Shown here: positions 37,631 through 47,755 of the stretch, piece by piece
How the letters are laid out: each line of letters starts with the position of its first letter
Position numbering within the stretch: the stretch's first letter is position 1
Source: an uncultured Cohaesibacter sp.
Lineage (GTDB): Bacteria; Pseudomonadota; Alphaproteobacteria; Rhizobiales; Cohaesibacteraceae
Direction of reading: 5' to 3'
Length of the DNA: 64,000 nt
NCBI RefSeq assembly: GCF_963677725.1
Contig: NZ_OY782507.1
Coordinates: 3,594,501 to 3,658,500 of the forward strand
Position numbers and translations under genes: made by a program
Notes under the pieces: generated by a model
Databases searched by the model: none
Seen by the model: only the letters and a program-made list of their open reading frames with translations
Told to the model about the DNA's origin: nothing

Positions 37631-38134
37631 ATGAAAGAACATCCTGTCCGAATCGTTGGTTTTGATCCCGGGCTCCGGCGCACTGGCTGGGGCGCGATTG
37701 ATATTGTCTCCAATCGTTTGATTTTCGTCGGCTCGGGGCTGATTACCTCGAACAACAAGCTTGATCTGGCCTCGCGTCTGCTGGAATTGCATACGGGAGT
37801 AATGGATGTGCTGGAGACCTATCAGCCGCAGGAAGTGTCCGTCGAGCAGACCTTTGTCAACAAGGATGCGGCCGCCACCCTGAAGCTGGGGCAAGCGCGG
37901 GCCATTGCCCTGTTGGCTCCGGCGCAAAAGGGGCTTGAGGTTGCGGAATATGCACCAAACGCGGTCAAGAAGACGGTGGTCGGTGTGGGGCATGCGGACA
38001 AGAAACAGGTTCAGGTGATGGTCAAGATGCTGTTGCCAAAAGCCCATTTTGACAGCGAAGATGCCGCCGATGCATTGGCCATTGCCATATGTCACGCGCA
38101 TCAGCGCAAGCGCAAAGCCCTGAAGATCGCCTGA
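37631..38134 (+). CDS. ruvC: Holliday junction resolvase RuvC
   Basis: 167-residue endonuclease with the four catalytic acids in place: Asp12 in [11 protein letters not shown], Glu72 in VSVEQTF, Asp144 and Asp147 in [15 protein letters not shown]. It resolves junctions made by recombination. First gene of ruvC-ruvA-ruvB-ybgC, with 34 nt to ruvA. Confidence 0.97.
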   Translation: MKEHPVRIVGFDPGLRRTGWGAIDIVSNRLIFVGSGLITSNNKLDLASRLLELHTGVMDVLETYQPQEVSVEQTFVNKDAAATLKLGQARAIALLAPAQKGLEVAEYAPNAVKKTVVGVGHADKKQVQVMVKMLLPKAHFDSEDAADALAIAICHAHQRKRKALKIA

Positions 38135-38168
38135 AGGTTGGGCTGAAAGAGAAGCGGAGAGCCGAACC

Positions 38169-38786
38169 ATGATTGGCAAGCTGAAAGGTCTGATCGACGA
38201 ATATGCTGACGGTTATGTGATCGTCGATGTTGGCGGGGTTGGGTATGAGGTTCATTGCTCCGGCCAGACCTTGCAAGCCTTGCCCTCGGTTGGCGAGGCG
38301 GCCACTGTGCTGATCGAGACCCATGTGCGCGAGGATCAGCTCAAGCTGTTCGGATTTGCCACAACGTTGGAGCGTGACTGGTTTCGCCTGCTGACCACCG
38401 TGCAGGGGGTGGGGCAAAAGGTGGCCTTGGCCATTCTCTCAACCCTAAAAATTTCCGAATTGACATCGGCCATCGCGTTGCAGGACAAGGCGATGGTGGC
38501 GCGAACGCCGGGGGTTGGCCCCAAGGTTGCGCAACGCATTGTCTCAGAGCTAAAAGACAAAACGCCCTCACTCGCCGCGACCGATGGGGCGGTGGCCAAC
38601 TTGCAGGCCGAAATGGACAGCGCCGCTGCGCCCAAAGCCATGGCCGAGGCCGTTTCGGCTCTCTCCAATCTGGGCTATGGACAGCTGCAGGCGAGCGCTG
38701 CGGTTGCCACCATCATCAAGCGCGAAGGCGACGAGCTGGGCACAGCTGCCCTCATCCGCCTTGCGCTTAAAGAACTCAGCCAATGA
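38169..38786 (+). CDS. ruvA: Holliday junction branch migration protein RuvA
   Basis: 205 residues: N-terminal OB domain ([31 protein letters not shown]), two helix-hairpin-helix motifs ([16 protein letters not shown] and [17 protein letters not shown]) and a C-terminal three-helix domain that regulates RuvB. It forms the junction-binding tetramer. It is coupled to ruvC and ruvB in the same operon. Confidence 0.97.
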   Translation: MIGKLKGLIDEYADGYVIVDVGGVGYEVHCSGQTLQALPSVGEAATVLIETHVREDQLKLFGFATTLERDWFRLLTTVQGVGQKVALAILSTLKISELTSAIALQDKAMVARTPGVGPKVAQRIVSELKDKTPSLAATDGAVANLQAEMDSAAAPKAMAEAVSALSNLGYGQLQASAAVATIIKREGDELGTAALIRLALKELSQ

Positions 38787-38828
38787 TATTTGGCAACAAA
38801 CTCTGACAGTAATTGGGGAGCTTGACCA

Positions 38829-39881
38829 ATGATCGGGGATGACGACCGTCTGGTTTCGGCCCAAACGACCGAGGAAGATACGGATCGGACCTTGCGACCT
38901 CAGATGCTTGACGATTTTGTCGGGCAGGCACAGGCGCGGGCCAATCTGTCAATCTTCATCGAAGCCGCTCGCACACGCAAGGATGCGCTTGATCATGTGT
39001 TGTTTGTTGGCCCTCCGGGGTTGGGCAAGACGACCCTTGCGCAGATTGTCAGTCGCGAACTTGGGGTGAATTTCAAATCCACCTCCGGCCCGGTGATTGC
39101 CAAGGCAGGTGATCTGGCTGCGCTTCTGACCAATCTGGAAGAGAATGACGTTCTGTTCATTGACGAGATCCACCGCCTCAACCCGGCGGTGGAAGAGATC
39201 CTCTATCCGGCAATGGAAGATTTTCAGCTCGATCTGATCATTGGCGAGGGACCTGCCGCGCGGTCGGTGAAGATCGATCTGGCAAAATTCACCCTTGTGG
39301 CGGCAACCACCCGGCTGGGGCTGTTGACGACACCGTTGCGTGACCGGTTCGGCATTCCGGTGCGGCTCAATTTCTACACTGTTGAAGAACTGGAATATAT
39401 CGTCACCCGCGGCGCGCGCCTGATGGGTGTGGGCATCACCAAGGATGGTGCGGTTGAAATTGCCCGCCGGTCCCGTGGCACTCCGCGCATCGCCGGGCGG
39501 CTGTTGCGCCGGGTGCGTGATGTGGCTGTTGTGCAGGCGAATGGCCATATCAGCCGCGAGGTCGCAGACCGTGCCTTGTTGATGCTGGAAGTTGACAATG
39601 AGGGCCTCGACGCCCTAGACAGACGCTACCTGACTTTGATCGCCACCTCGTTTGGTGGCGGGCCCGTCGGCATAGAGACCATAGCCGCGGCGCTTTCGGA
39701 ACCCCGGGACGCCATTGAAGAAATCATAGAGCCTTACCTGATCCAGCATGGTTTCATCCAGCGCACCCCGCGCGGACGCTTGCTGGCGCCTAAGGCTTTT
39801 GCCCATTTGGGTCTGGCTGTGCCTCAAAAAGACACCCCTCCACAAATGGGCCTTTTTGCTGAAGGACTGGATGATGCCTGA
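38829..39881 (+). CDS. ruvB: Holliday junction branch migration ATPase RuvB
   Basis: 350-residue AAA+ motor. Walker A GPPGLGKT is at 61-68, Walker B DEIH at 112-115, sensor 1 is VAATTRLG and the arginine finger lies in PLRDRFG. It drives branch migration as hexameric rings on RuvA. Its last codons overlap the start of ybgC. Confidence 0.97.
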   Translation: MIGDDDRLVSAQTTEEDTDRTLRPQMLDDFVGQAQARANLSIFIEAARTRKDALDHVLFVGPPGLGKTTLAQIVSRELGVNFKSTSGPVIAKAGDLAALLTNLEENDVLFIDEIHRLNPAVEEILYPAMEDFQLDLIIGEGPAARSVKIDLAKFTLVAATTRLGLLTTPLRDRFGIPVRLNFYTVEELEYIVTRGARLMGVGITKDGAVEIARRSRGTPRIAGRLLRRVRDVAVVQANGHISREVADRALLMLEVDNEGLDALDRRYLTLIATSFGGGPVGIETIAAALSEPRDAIEEIIEPYLIQHGFIQRTPRGRLLAPKAFAHLGLAVPQKDTPPQMGLFAEGLDDA

Positions 39882-40332
39882 GCATCATGACAAAGAAAGC
39901 TGGCCAGATCTTGCTGGCCGTCTCACCGATTTTGGTCACCGTCAGGTGGTGCGGGTCTATTACGAAGATACCGATTTTTCCGGGATCGTTTATCACGCCT
40001 CCTATATTCGCTTCATCGAGCGGGGCCGCTCGGACTATATTCGCCTGTTGGGCATTGAGCATTCTGCGCTTGATTCCGGCGCGGGTGGAGAACGGGTGGC
40101 CCTTGCCGTGCGGCATATGGATATCAATTATCTCAAGTCCGCCCATATCGACGATATGCTCACAGTTGAAACCCGTGTCGCGGCCGTCAAGGGCGCGCGG
40201 ATGATCCTTGATCAGCGTATTTTGCGCGACGGCGAGGTGATCTTCACGGCTTGCGTCACAGTTGTGGTAATCAATCGCCAAGGGCGTCCGAGACGTCTGC
40301 CGGACAGTATGCGCAAGGCGTTCGGGATTTAA
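39874..40332 (+). CDS. ybgC: Acyl-CoA thioesterase YbgC
   Basis: 152-residue hot-dog-fold thioesterase with the active-site segment [25 protein letters not shown]. YbgC is encoded before tolQ in most proteobacteria and links acyl-CoA or ACP metabolism to the envelope. It overlaps ruvB by 8 nt, indicating translational coupling; an ATG one codon earlier is possible. A terminator follows, so here it belongs to the ruv transcript rather than to the tol operon. Confidence 0.92.
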   Translation: MPEHHDKESWPDLAGRLTDFGHRQVVRVYYEDTDFSGIVYHASYIRFIERGRSDYIRLLGIEHSALDSGAGGERVALAVRHMDINYLKSAHIDDMLTVETRVAAVKGARMILDQRILRDGEVIFTACVTVVVINRQGRPRRLPDSMRKAFGI

Positions 40333-40392
40333 GCGCGGGTCCGGGGCGGTTTGTGCATTGCAGGCACTGGCAAAGAACTGGCAAAGAAAGTG

Positions 40393-40424
40393 AAAAGCGA
40401 GGCGCTTGTCGACCTCGCTTTTTC
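40393..40424 (+). terminator. Terminator of the ruvCAB-ybgC operon
   Basis: Stem AAAAGCGAGG/CCTCGCTTTT with a 10-nt loop and T-run. Confidence 0.88.
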
Positions 40425-40515
40425 TATGTGCTTTTTCTATGGGTTAGTGCGTAAGCGGCATTCTGTCCCCATTTGGCAAGAGTTTGCCGGGCAATGCCTG
40501 TCTGTTCACGACTAT

Positions 40516-40530
40516 TTAATCCTTCATTAA
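40516..40530 (+). promoter_or_regulatory. Candidate CtrA box upstream of tolQ
   Basis: TTAATCCTTCATTAACC is an exact TTAA-N7-TTAACC about 156 bp before tolQ. It would place the Tol-Pal system under cell-cycle control; inferred. Confidence 0.5.
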
Positions 40531-40686
40531 CCATAATCATGCTGTGTCGAATAGGGAACGCAATGGGGTGCGGATGTTCAGCGTCCCTAGTTTTGACAAA
40601 ATCTGCTGACAAGACCTGACGCAGAAAAGCAATTGAAGCGCCGGGCTTGTGGCAAAGAACAACCGGCAAAGAAAGGACATGAGACT

Positions 40687-41397
40687 ATGGCTGATGAGGT
40701 AGTGCAAGGCGCCCTTGCAGGGGTGACGGCTGACCTGTCGCTGATCTCGTTGTTTTTGCAAGCGCATATTGTGGTCAAGCTGGTGATGATCGGCTTGATG
40801 CTGGCGTCGGTTTGGTCCTGGGCGATCATCATCGACAAATCTCTGCTTTATGCGCGAACAAAAAGGCAGATGGACCGATTTGAGAAGGTATTCTGGTCCG
40901 GTCAGTCTCTCGAAGAGCTTTATCAAACTCTGTCCGGTCGCCCCAATCATGCGATGGCGGCCTTGTTCGTTGCGGCGATGCGGGAATGGAAGCGGTCCTT
41001 TGAAGGCCATGCCCGATCCTTTGCCGGTCTGCCAACCCGGATTGAAAAAGTGCTGGATGTGACATTGGCCCGCGAGGTGGATCGCCTTGAGAAGCGGTTG
41101 CTGTTCCTGGCTTCCGTCGGCTCGGCTGCGCCCTTTGTCGGTCTGTTTGGTACGGTCTGGGGCATCATGAATTCGTTTCAGGGCATTGCAGCGTCGAAAA
41201 ATACGTCGCTGGCGGTGGTCGCTCCCGGTATCGCGGAAGCCCTGTTTGCCACAGCCATTGGTCTTCTGGCTGCTATTCCGGCGGTGGTTGCCTATAACAA
41301 GCTGGCCTCTATTGCTTCGCAGAATGCGTTGCGTCTGGAGGGATTTGCCGATGAATTCTCCGCCATCCTGTCCCGTCTGATGGACGAAAGGGGCTAA
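40687..41397 (+). CDS. tolQ: Tol-Pal system protein TolQ
   Basis: 236 residues, three membrane helices, with the TolQ/ExbB signature SVGSAAPFVGLFGTVWGIMNSF and a C-terminal helix with AEALFATAIGLLAAIPAVVAYN. With TolR it forms the proton-driven stator that energises TolA during outer-membrane constriction. The ATG at 40687 gives the usual N-terminus; the frame opens at 40633 but has no support there. tolR follows 3 nt after the stop. Confidence 0.96.
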   Translation: MADEVVQGALAGVTADLSLISLFLQAHIVVKLVMIGLMLASVWSWAIIIDKSLLYARTKRQMDRFEKVFWSGQSLEELYQTLSGRPNHAMAALFVAAMREWKRSFEGHARSFAGLPTRIEKVLDVTLAREVDRLEKRLLFLASVGSAAPFVGLFGTVWGIMNSFQGIAASKNTSLAVVAPGIAEALFATAIGLLAAIPAVVAYNKLASIASQNALRLEGFADEFSAILSRLMDERG

Positions 41398-41400
41398 GCG

Positions 41401-41853
41401 ATGGGTATGGGTTCCATGGGATCACCGGGTGGATCGCGCAGGCGCGGTGCAAGACGTGCCATGCGGCACAGGCCGGTTGCCGAAATCAATGTGACGCCTC
41501 TGGTCGACGTTATGCTGGTGCTGTTGATCATCTTCATGGTTGCAGCGCCCATGATGACTGTTGGCGTTCCTCTGGATTTGCCTGAATCCAGCGCCAAGCC
41601 GCTTTCCAGCCAGACCGAGCCATTGACCCTTTCGATTCGCAAGGATGGCAGCATCTTTTTGCAGGATCAGCCGGTGGAATTTGCCAGCTTGGTTCAAACC
41701 CTGCTTGCTGTCGCCGAGAATGGGTATGAAGAGCGCATATTTGTGCGTGCCGACCGCGAGATTGATTATGGCTCCATCATGAAGGTGATGGGGGCGATGA
41801 ACCGCGCCGGCTTCAAGAAAATCGGGCTGGTCAGCACCGAGGAGCAATCCTAA
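41401..41853 (+). CDS. tolR: Tol-Pal system protein TolR
   Basis: 150 residues with a single N-terminal helix bearing the proton-conducting Asp36 (EINVTPLVDVMLVLLIIFMVAAP) and a C-terminal periplasmic domain. The N-terminal 28 residues are Gly/Arg-rich. It is ExbD-family and works with TolQ. tolA starts with TTG immediately after the TAA. Confidence 0.96.
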   Translation: MGMGSMGSPGGSRRRGARRAMRHRPVAEINVTPLVDVMLVLLIIFMVAAPMMTVGVPLDLPESSAKPLSSQTEPLTLSIRKDGSIFLQDQPVEFASLVQTLLAVAENGYEERIFVRADREIDYGSIMKVMGAMNRAGFKKIGLVSTEEQS

Positions 41854-42807
41854 TTGCGCAATGTCGGCTTCATAGCATCGAGCATCGGACATATTGTCTT
41901 GCTTGGATGGGGGCTTTTCAGCCTGCCGTCGGCGGAGCCACATGACGTTACGGAACTGGAAATTCTGCCCGTTGAGCTTGTCTCGGTGTCTGACGTGACC
42001 GATGTGCGCAAGGGGGAGGCGAAAGCCAAGCCAACTGAAAAGGTTCAGGAGAAGACAAAAAAGGCTCCAGAGCCGAAAAAGCCTGAACCAGAGCCAGAGC
42101 CGAAACCGGCACCGAAAGCAGAGCCCAAGCCAAAGGAACCCGCTCCGGTCAAAATGCCAGAGCCTGCGCCTCCTGTGCCAGAACCTGCCCCAGAACCTGC
42201 GCCAAAGCCAGAGCCACCCAAAGAGCCTGAAGTGCAGCCGGAACCAAAGCCCGAGCCGCCAAAGGAGCAACCAAAAGAGCCTGAGGTGCAAGAGGCGAAG
42301 CCCGATGTGCCAAAGCCCATTGCAGCTTTGCCCAAGGTGCGTCCGCGTCCTCCGAAAAAGACACCGCCGAAAAAGAAAAAGCGCAGCTTTGATACAGATG
42401 CCCTGAAGGCGTTGGCCAACAAGGCGGAACAGTCAGCCCCCACGCAAGCTGCAAACCGTGATCAGGATGCGTCTTTCGGGTCTCGCACCGGCAATCAGGC
42501 CGCGGCCATGACCCAGAGTGAGCTGGATGCCTTGCGGGCGCAAATCTCGCCTTGCTGGTCTCCGCCAGTTGGTGCCGCGGATGCGTCACAATTGCGTGTA
42601 AAGATCGAATTTGGCCTTGACCGTCAAGGCAATGTGATCAGCGGTCCGGAGCCTTATGAATTCCCGGCCAACCAGTTTGGTCTGGCAGCGGTGGAAAGCG
42701 CCATGCGCGCGGTTCGCCGGTGCGGCCCATACTCGAATTTGCCGCAGGAAAAATATGATGCGTGGAAACGTGTGCGCATCACATTTGACCCGCGCGAAAT
42801 GTTCTAG
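41854..42807 (+). CDS. tolA: Tol-Pal system protein TolA
   Basis: 317 residues. The N-terminal helix (about 5-25) anchors it in the inner membrane. A long Pro/Glu/Lys-rich rod spans about 70-175, and the C-terminal TolA/TonB-like domain (SPCWSPP, then KIEFGLDRQGNVISG) contacts TolB/Pal. Start is TTG directly after the tolR stop, with GAGGAG 9 nt upstream; no other in-frame start is closer. The Pro/Glu-rich rod, unlike the Ala/Lys-rich helix of E. coli, is usual for alphaproteobacteria. Confidence 0.9.
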   Translation: MRNVGFIASSIGHIVLLGWGLFSLPSAEPHDVTELEILPVELVSVSDVTDVRKGEAKAKPTEKVQEKTKKAPEPKKPEPEPEPKPAPKAEPKPKEPAPVKMPEPAPPVPEPAPEPAPKPEPPKEPEVQPEPKPEPPKEQPKEPEVQEAKPDVPKPIAALPKVRPRPPKKTPPKKKKRSFDTDALKALANKAEQSAPTQAANRDQDASFGSRTGNQAAAMTQSELDALRAQISPCWSPPVGAADASQLRVKIEFGLDRQGNVISGPEPYEFPANQFGLAAVESAMRAVRRCGPYSNLPQEKYDAWKRVRITFDPREMF

Positions 42808-42953
42808 CACGATCAGGCATGCGCCTCAGGCCATGGCCCTTTATGTGACATATGAGACAAGACAGGATGAACAAAGAGATGAAACAGGACACGATTTCTG
42901 CGCCCGACCATTCCGCTCAGATCTTGCCCCTGTCTGCTGGCGGGGTGCCGTGG

Positions 42954-44264
42954 ATGAAGCGGGTCCACTTGCTGCTGCCGGTGATGCTGTTGGCTTTTGT
43001 CTTTCAGGCACTGTTGACTGCACCAAGCCATGCACTGATCGAGATCGATATCCGACAGGGCAATATCCAGCCGATGCCGATTGCCATCACCAGTTTTTCC
43101 GGGGTGTCGCAAGGCGCTGATATTTCAAATGTGGTCGAGGCGGATCTCAAACGCTCCGGCCTGTTTGCTCCGGTGGACCGGAATGCATTCATCCAGCGCG
43201 ATCTGTCTTCCTCAAGCGTGCCATCCTTTGCCAACTGGACCGTTATCAATGCGCAGGCGCTGGTGACCGGGACCGTAACGCAGGAAGCTGATGGTCGGCT
43301 GAAAGCAGAATTTCGCCTGTGGGACGTGTTTGCCGGTAAGCAGATGACGGGTCAACAATTTTTCACCTCGCCAAAAAACTGGCGTCGGGTGGCCCATATC
43401 ATCGCCGATGCGATCTATGAACGGTTGACCGGTGAGAAGGGCTATTTCGACACGCGGATCGTTTTTGTCGATGAAAGCGGGCCGAAGGACAATCGGGTCA
43501 AGCGACTGGCCATCATGGATCAGGATGGTGCCAATGTGCGCTATCTGACCGATGGTCGCAGTCTGGTTCTGACTCCACGCTTTTCGCCAACCAAGCAGGA
43601 AATCACCTATATGGCGTTGGAAGATGGCCAACCACGGGCCTATCTGCTCGATATCGAGACCGGTCGCCGGTCCAATGTCGGCCAGTTTCCCGGCATGAGC
43701 TTCTCCTCGCGTTTTTCGCCAGATGGGCAGAGCATTGTGCTCAGCCTGCAGCAGGGGGGCGATGCCAATATTTACCGGATGGATCTGCGCAACGGCAAAA
43801 TCACCCGCCTGACCAACTCCGCCTCGATCGATACCAGCCCGAGTTTCTCACCGGATGGTCGCCGTATCACCTTTGAAAGTGACCGTGGCGGGCGTCAGCA
43901 GATTTATGTGATGAATGCGGATGGTTCCAACGTCCAGCGGATCAGCTTTGGCTCTGGCAGCTATTCAACTCCGGTCTGGTCGCCACGTGGGGATCTGATT
44001 GCCTTCACCAAGCAATATAAGGGGCAATTCCAGATCGGCGTGATGCAGGCGGATGGTTCGCGTGAGCGTATTCTCGCGGATGGCTATCACAATGAAGGGC
44101 CAACCTGGGCACCCAATGGGCGCGTGTTGATGTTCTTTCGCGAAAGCCCCGGTGCCAATGGTGGACCAAAGCTCTATTCCATCGATCTGACGGGCCGGAA
44201 TGAATATCAGGTGCCGACGCCAGCCTTTGGTTCCGACCCTGCCTGGTCTCCGCTTGTGAATTGA
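42954..44264 (+). CDS. tolB: Tol-Pal system beta-propeller protein TolB
   Basis: 436 residues from this start: signal peptide ([17 protein letters not shown]), an N-terminal alpha/beta domain beginning [11 protein letters not shown], and six WD40-like propeller blades with repeated FSPDG and SPDGR. TolB is periplasmic and passes between Pal and TolA. The open frame begins at 42852, which would add 34 residues before the signal; none of the upstream ATGs has a clear ribosome-binding site, and family length supports 42954. Confidence in the gene is high, in the start moderate. Confidence 0.9.
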   Translation: MKRVHLLLPVMLLAFVFQALLTAPSHALIEIDIRQGNIQPMPIAITSFSGVSQGADISNVVEADLKRSGLFAPVDRNAFIQRDLSSSSVPSFANWTVINAQALVTGTVTQEADGRLKAEFRLWDVFAGKQMTGQQFFTSPKNWRRVAHIIADAIYERLTGEKGYFDTRIVFVDESGPKDNRVKRLAIMDQDGANVRYLTDGRSLVLTPRFSPTKQEITYMALEDGQPRAYLLDIETGRRSNVGQFPGMSFSSRFSPDGQSIVLSLQQGGDANIYRMDLRNGKITRLTNSASIDTSPSFSPDGRRITFESDRGGRQQIYVMNADGSNVQRISFGSGSYSTPVWSPRGDLIAFTKQYKGQFQIGVMQADGSRERILADGYHNEGPTWAPNGRVLMFFRESPGANGGPKLYSIDLTGRNEYQVPTPAFGSDPAWSPLVN

Positions 44265-44480
44265 TGCGGATAAGCCACCATATGCAACAAAAGCGGCCAG
44301 AGAGGGGCTCATCGCCTCAGTCTGGCCATGTTTCAGGCAAATCTCGTTCTCTCACGCAATGTGAGGGATAAATGCCAAGAAAGACTTTGTTAACCATCTT
44401 TGCGAACCCGCAATTAACCTAAGTTTTTCATTATGGCAGACAACTAAATCCACTCCTTTGGGATATGAAGGACGACACTC

Positions 44481-44960
44481 ATGTCAACTCGCGCAAAATT
44501 CTCCATTCGTGCCGCATTCGGTATCGCCCTGATGACGGCGCTGGCGGCATGTTCCTCAACCCCTGACAAGCTTGCCAATCCCGGTATGTCGGCTGCGACA
44601 CCCGGATCTGCTCAGGATTTTGTTGTCAATGTCGGGGATCGCGTTTTCTTCGATACCGATAGCTCAGATCTGAATGCATCGGCTCAGGCAACGCTCGAAA
44701 AGCAGGCCTTGTGGCTGCGGCAATATGGGAACTATCGCATTGCCATTGAAGGCCATGCGGATGAGCGCGGCACCCGCGAATATAACATCGCACTGGGTGC
44801 CCGCCGTGCCAACGCTGTTCGTACCTATCTGGTATCGAAAGGTATCGCGGCAAACCGTATGTCGACGAAATCGTTCGGCAAGGAACGCCCGGTCGCCGTC
44901 TGTAACGACATTTCCTGCTGGTCGCAAAACCGTCGCGCTGTGACGACACTGGCCAACTAG
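44481..44960 (+). CDS. pal: Peptidoglycan-associated lipoprotein Pal
   Basis: 159 residues. The signal peptide ends in LAAC (lipobox), and the OmpA-like domain has VFFDTDSSDLN and IEGHADERGTREYNIALG, the peptidoglycan-binding Asp/Arg site. It tethers the outer membrane to the wall. A terminator follows at 45004-45034. TTAACC half-sites lie upstream between tolB and pal, but not at CtrA spacing. Confidence 0.96.
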   Translation: MSTRAKFSIRAAFGIALMTALAACSSTPDKLANPGMSAATPGSAQDFVVNVGDRVFFDTDSSDLNASAQATLEKQALWLRQYGNYRIAIEGHADERGTREYNIALGARRANAVRTYLVSKGIAANRMSTKSFGKERPVAVCNDISCWSQNRRAVTTLAN

Positions 44961-45003
44961 GATCTGATTGGTTCGCCATCAGCACTATGTTCGGGAAAAG
45001 TTT

Positions 45004-45034
45004 AAGGGATCGGTCGATGAACCGGTCCCTTTTT
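45004..45034 (+). terminator. Terminator after pal
   Basis: AAGGGATCGGT/ACCGGTCCCTT stem with one G-T pair, then TTTTTC. Confidence 0.8.
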
Positions 45035-45226
45035 CTTTATGCCGAAGGCGCGTGGCGGCTGCAGAAGACCGGTTTTGGACGGATTTTGTGGGGTCTGATG
45101 AATGGACTTCACATTTTTGCCGTGAAAGTGGCCCAAAAGGCTTACCAGAGGGCGAGAATCCGTTAGTCTGATTGCGTAACGGTGACCCTTTCGCCTTGTT
45201 TTGACACATGATCCCAGGGGACATTC

Positions 45227-46237
45227 ATGATCAGGATCTTATTCGCCCTGCTGGCGATGGTTTGGGGCAGTGCCGCATTTGCTGCCAGTCCGGCGCCGCT
45301 GGATGCGTTGGCCAAACGCGTCGAAGGCCTTGAGCAGCAGGCACGCAGTCGGGGACTTTTGATTCCGCCTGCACCCATTCCCAATGATGACGGCCGTATC
45401 GTGGTTGCGCAGTCCGCTGCCGACCTTGCGGTGCGGGTGGAACGTCTTGAAAATCAGATGCGCCAATATACCGGCCAGATGGAAGAGATGAATTTCCGCA
45501 TGCGGCAATTGCAGGAACAATTGCGCCGCTTCCAGGAAGATAGCGAGTTTCGCTTTCAGGATCTGGAACGGGGTAAAAAGCCACGCAAAAGCTCAAGTAA
45601 CAGTCAGTCGCGGCAGCCAACCAACCAACCCCAGCAGTTTGAAAAGCTGGGGGAGCCGCCGCGCAATCTGGGTAGCCTGCCTGCCAATCCGATGACGTCC
45701 GAGCCTCTGGCTCAGGATGGTCGTCAGCTCTTGGCAGGTGCGCAGCCAGGCAGCCAGACAGGGACTGGGCCCATCGATCTGTCTTCAATGCTTGGCGGGG
45801 TTGCAGCACCTGAGCAATCCAATGGTCAGGTTGATCAAATGACCGCTTTGACCGGTGATCCGGCGACAGATTATGACGCCGCCTATGGTCAGGTTCTGCA
45901 AGGCAATTACCCGGCTGCGGAACAGGCTTTTCGCCAATTTGTGCAGGCTTATAGCAGTCATCGCCTGACGTCCAATGCCCATTACTGGATCGGCGAAAGC
46001 CTTTATCAGCAGGGGGATTTCCGTGGTGCGATTCAGGTTTTTCTTGATGCTTATTCCAAATATCCCAATGCCCAGAAAGCGCCTGAAATTCTGCTGAAAA
46101 CCGGCATGTCGCTGCGTAAGATCAAAGAACGTGATGCGGCTTGTGCAACCTTTGAGGAATTACTCGCCAAATTCCCAAATGCTTCGTCCGGTGTGCGTCA
46201 GAAAGTGCGTGCCGAGATTAAAAGTGCCCAATGTTAA
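45227..46237 (+). CDS. cpoB: Tol-Pal system protein CpoB (YbgF)
   Basis: 336 residues with a signal peptide (MIRILFALLAMVWGSAAFAA), an N-terminal coiled coil around VRVERLENQMRQYTGQMEEM, a low-complexity linker (about 120-205) and three C-terminal TPR repeats (ATDYDAAYGQVLQGNYPAAE and following). CpoB couples outer-membrane constriction with peptidoglycan synthesis. It lies after pal but behind a terminator. Its last codons overlap the tilS start. Confidence 0.93.
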   Translation: MIRILFALLAMVWGSAAFAASPAPLDALAKRVEGLEQQARSRGLLIPPAPIPNDDGRIVVAQSAADLAVRVERLENQMRQYTGQMEEMNFRMRQLQEQLRRFQEDSEFRFQDLERGKKPRKSSSNSQSRQPTNQPQQFEKLGEPPRNLGSLPANPMTSEPLAQDGRQLLAGAQPGSQTGTGPIDLSSMLGGVAAPEQSNGQVDQMTALTGDPATDYDAAYGQVLQGNYPAAEQAFRQFVQAYSSHRLTSNAHYWIGESLYQQGDFRGAIQVFLDAYSKYPNAQKAPEILLKTGMSLRKIKERDAACATFEELLAKFPNASSGVRQKVRAEIKSAQC

Positions 46238-47564
46238 GTCGTCCGGTGACGCGACCGCGCCGCCGCTCTCTCTCCTGACCCTTGAAGATCTGGATGCCTT
46301 GTTCGCGCCTTTGTTGCGCCTCAAAACAGTCCTGCTCGCGGTCTCAGGTGGAGCCGATTCTCTTTCCTTGATGTTTCTATGCCGCAAGTGGCAACAAGCG
46401 CGCGCGCCTTCGCTGTCGCTGCATGTTGCCAGTGTCGATCATGGTTTGCGCCCCGAAGCTGCTGCTGAATGCGCTTTTGTTGCCAAGGAGGCGCGGGCGA
46501 TTGGTCTGCCTCATGAGACCCTTGTCTGGACGCCGCCTGCCGAATTGACCAATTTGCAAGCCCAAGCGCGGGCCGCTCGCTATCAGCTTCTGTCCGCGCA
46601 TGCACGAGCGGTTGAAGCATCCCATATTGTGCTGGCCCACCATCTTGACGATCAGGCCGAAACCTTGGTGATGCGCCTGTTGCGGGGCAGTGGCGTGACT
46701 GGCCTTGGAGCCATGCGGGCCGAGCAATCGCTTGACGATCTGACGTTGCTACGGCCTTTCTTGTCGGTTCCAAAAGCCCGGCTTCGCGCTTCGCTTGATG
46801 CGATGGGTAAAAGCTGGGTGGAAGATCCCAGCAATGCTAAGGACGCCTATTTGCGGGTGCGTGTGCGCCAATGGATGCCGATGCTGGCCGCGGAAGGCTG
46901 CGATGCGGACAGGCTGGCGGCAACTGCCAGACGGATGCAGCGGGCGGATGCTGCGCTTGAAACGATGACCGATCAGGCTTTTGACTTGCTGGTTGAGCCA
47001 AAGCCGGGCAGGTCTCTGTGTCTATCGCTCGACGGGTTGGCGGGACAAGGGGAAGAAGTCCGGTTGCGCCTGTGGCGGCGGTGCCTTGATTATGTTGCCG
47101 GCTCTGCCTATCCGCCGCGCGAAGAGAAAGTGCTGATGCTTGATCAGGCCTTTGCGGGCTTGGAAGCGGCGAGCCGGGTGAAGCGAACCCTTGGTCAATG
47201 TTGCTTTGAGCCAAAGGGGCGCGATTTGTGGATCTATCGCGAATTGGGGCGCACGCCCTTTGCCAGAAGCTTTCGGGCAGGTGATCCAAGTGACTGGCCG
47301 GGGCTCTATAAGGCTGTGAGCCTTTCGGGGGTCGAGGGTGATGAAATCTGTATCTTGCGTCCGCTCGGCCCGGATGGTCAGAGACTGATCGAGAAAATGG
47401 AAGGCCTGTCGATCACTGACTTCCAGCAGAGCCATGGAGGTGTGCCAACGGGCCTTTTGCACGCGTTGCCCTCGCTGTGGCTTCAAGATCACCCTGTCTT
47501 TGTTAAAGATTGGCCACAAGTGGCCGAACTTTCGGGGATAAGGGTTGAATTTCAAGAAAAATAA
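46224..47564 (+). CDS. tilS: tRNA(Ile)-lysidine synthase TilS
   Basis: 446 residues. The PP-loop AVSGGADSLSL (near 40) binds ATP, followed by SVDHGLRPEAAAECAF and HHLDDQAETLVMRLLRGSG. It converts C34 of tRNA-Ile2 to lysidine. GTG at 46224 overlaps cpoB by 14 nt; the frame also extends upstream to 46131, deeper inside cpoB, which is unlikely. It is in the same run as ftsH, as in many proteobacteria. Confidence 0.93.
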   Translation: MPNVKSSGDATAPPLSLLTLEDLDALFAPLLRLKTVLLAVSGGADSLSLMFLCRKWQQARAPSLSLHVASVDHGLRPEAAAECAFVAKEARAIGLPHETLVWTPPAELTNLQAQARAARYQLLSAHARAVEASHIVLAHHLDDQAETLVMRLLRGSGVTGLGAMRAEQSLDDLTLLRPFLSVPKARLRASLDAMGKSWVEDPSNAKDAYLRVRVRQWMPMLAAEGCDADRLAATARRMQRADAALETMTDQAFDLLVEPKPGRSLCLSLDGLAGQGEEVRLRLWRRCLDYVAGSAYPPREEKVLMLDQAFAGLEAASRVKRTLGQCCFEPKGRDLWIYRELGRTPFARSFRAGDPSDWPGLYKAVSLSGVEGDEICILRPLGPDGQRLIEKMEGLSITDFQQSHGGVPTGLLHALPSLWLQDHPVFVKDWPQVAELSGIRVEFQEK

Positions 47565-47636
47565 ACGAAATGTTTCCCCAGAGAGACCGAAAACTAAACT
47601 ATGGGTCTAATTTGGGGTAGAAAGCGGTGGTCTTGC

Positions 47637-47665
47637 CTTGGCAAGTGCGCTTTGAGTACCTAAAT
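47637..47665 (+). promoter_or_regulatory. Possible RpoH-type heat-shock promoter of ftsH
   Basis: CTTG at 47637-47640, 18-bp spacer, CCTAAAT at 47659-47665, about 90 bp before ftsH. It resembles the CTTG/CCTAT consensus with spacing one longer than ideal. Inferred. Confidence 0.3.
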
Positions 47666-47755
47666 TCAACGAGAAATTTTGTCGAGCATCCAACCGAAGG
47701 CAATGAAGACTTTTCGGATGGCACTCGACCTCCCCCGGGAACCAAGGGAAAACAT

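Larger units (their letters stand above)
40333..40686. other. Intergenic region between ybgC and tolQ
   Basis: About 355 bp with the ruv-ybgC terminator (40393-40424) and a CtrA-like box (40516-40530) in the likely tol promoter region. GAAAGGAC at 40673-40680 serves tolQ. No gene seen. Confidence 0.6.
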
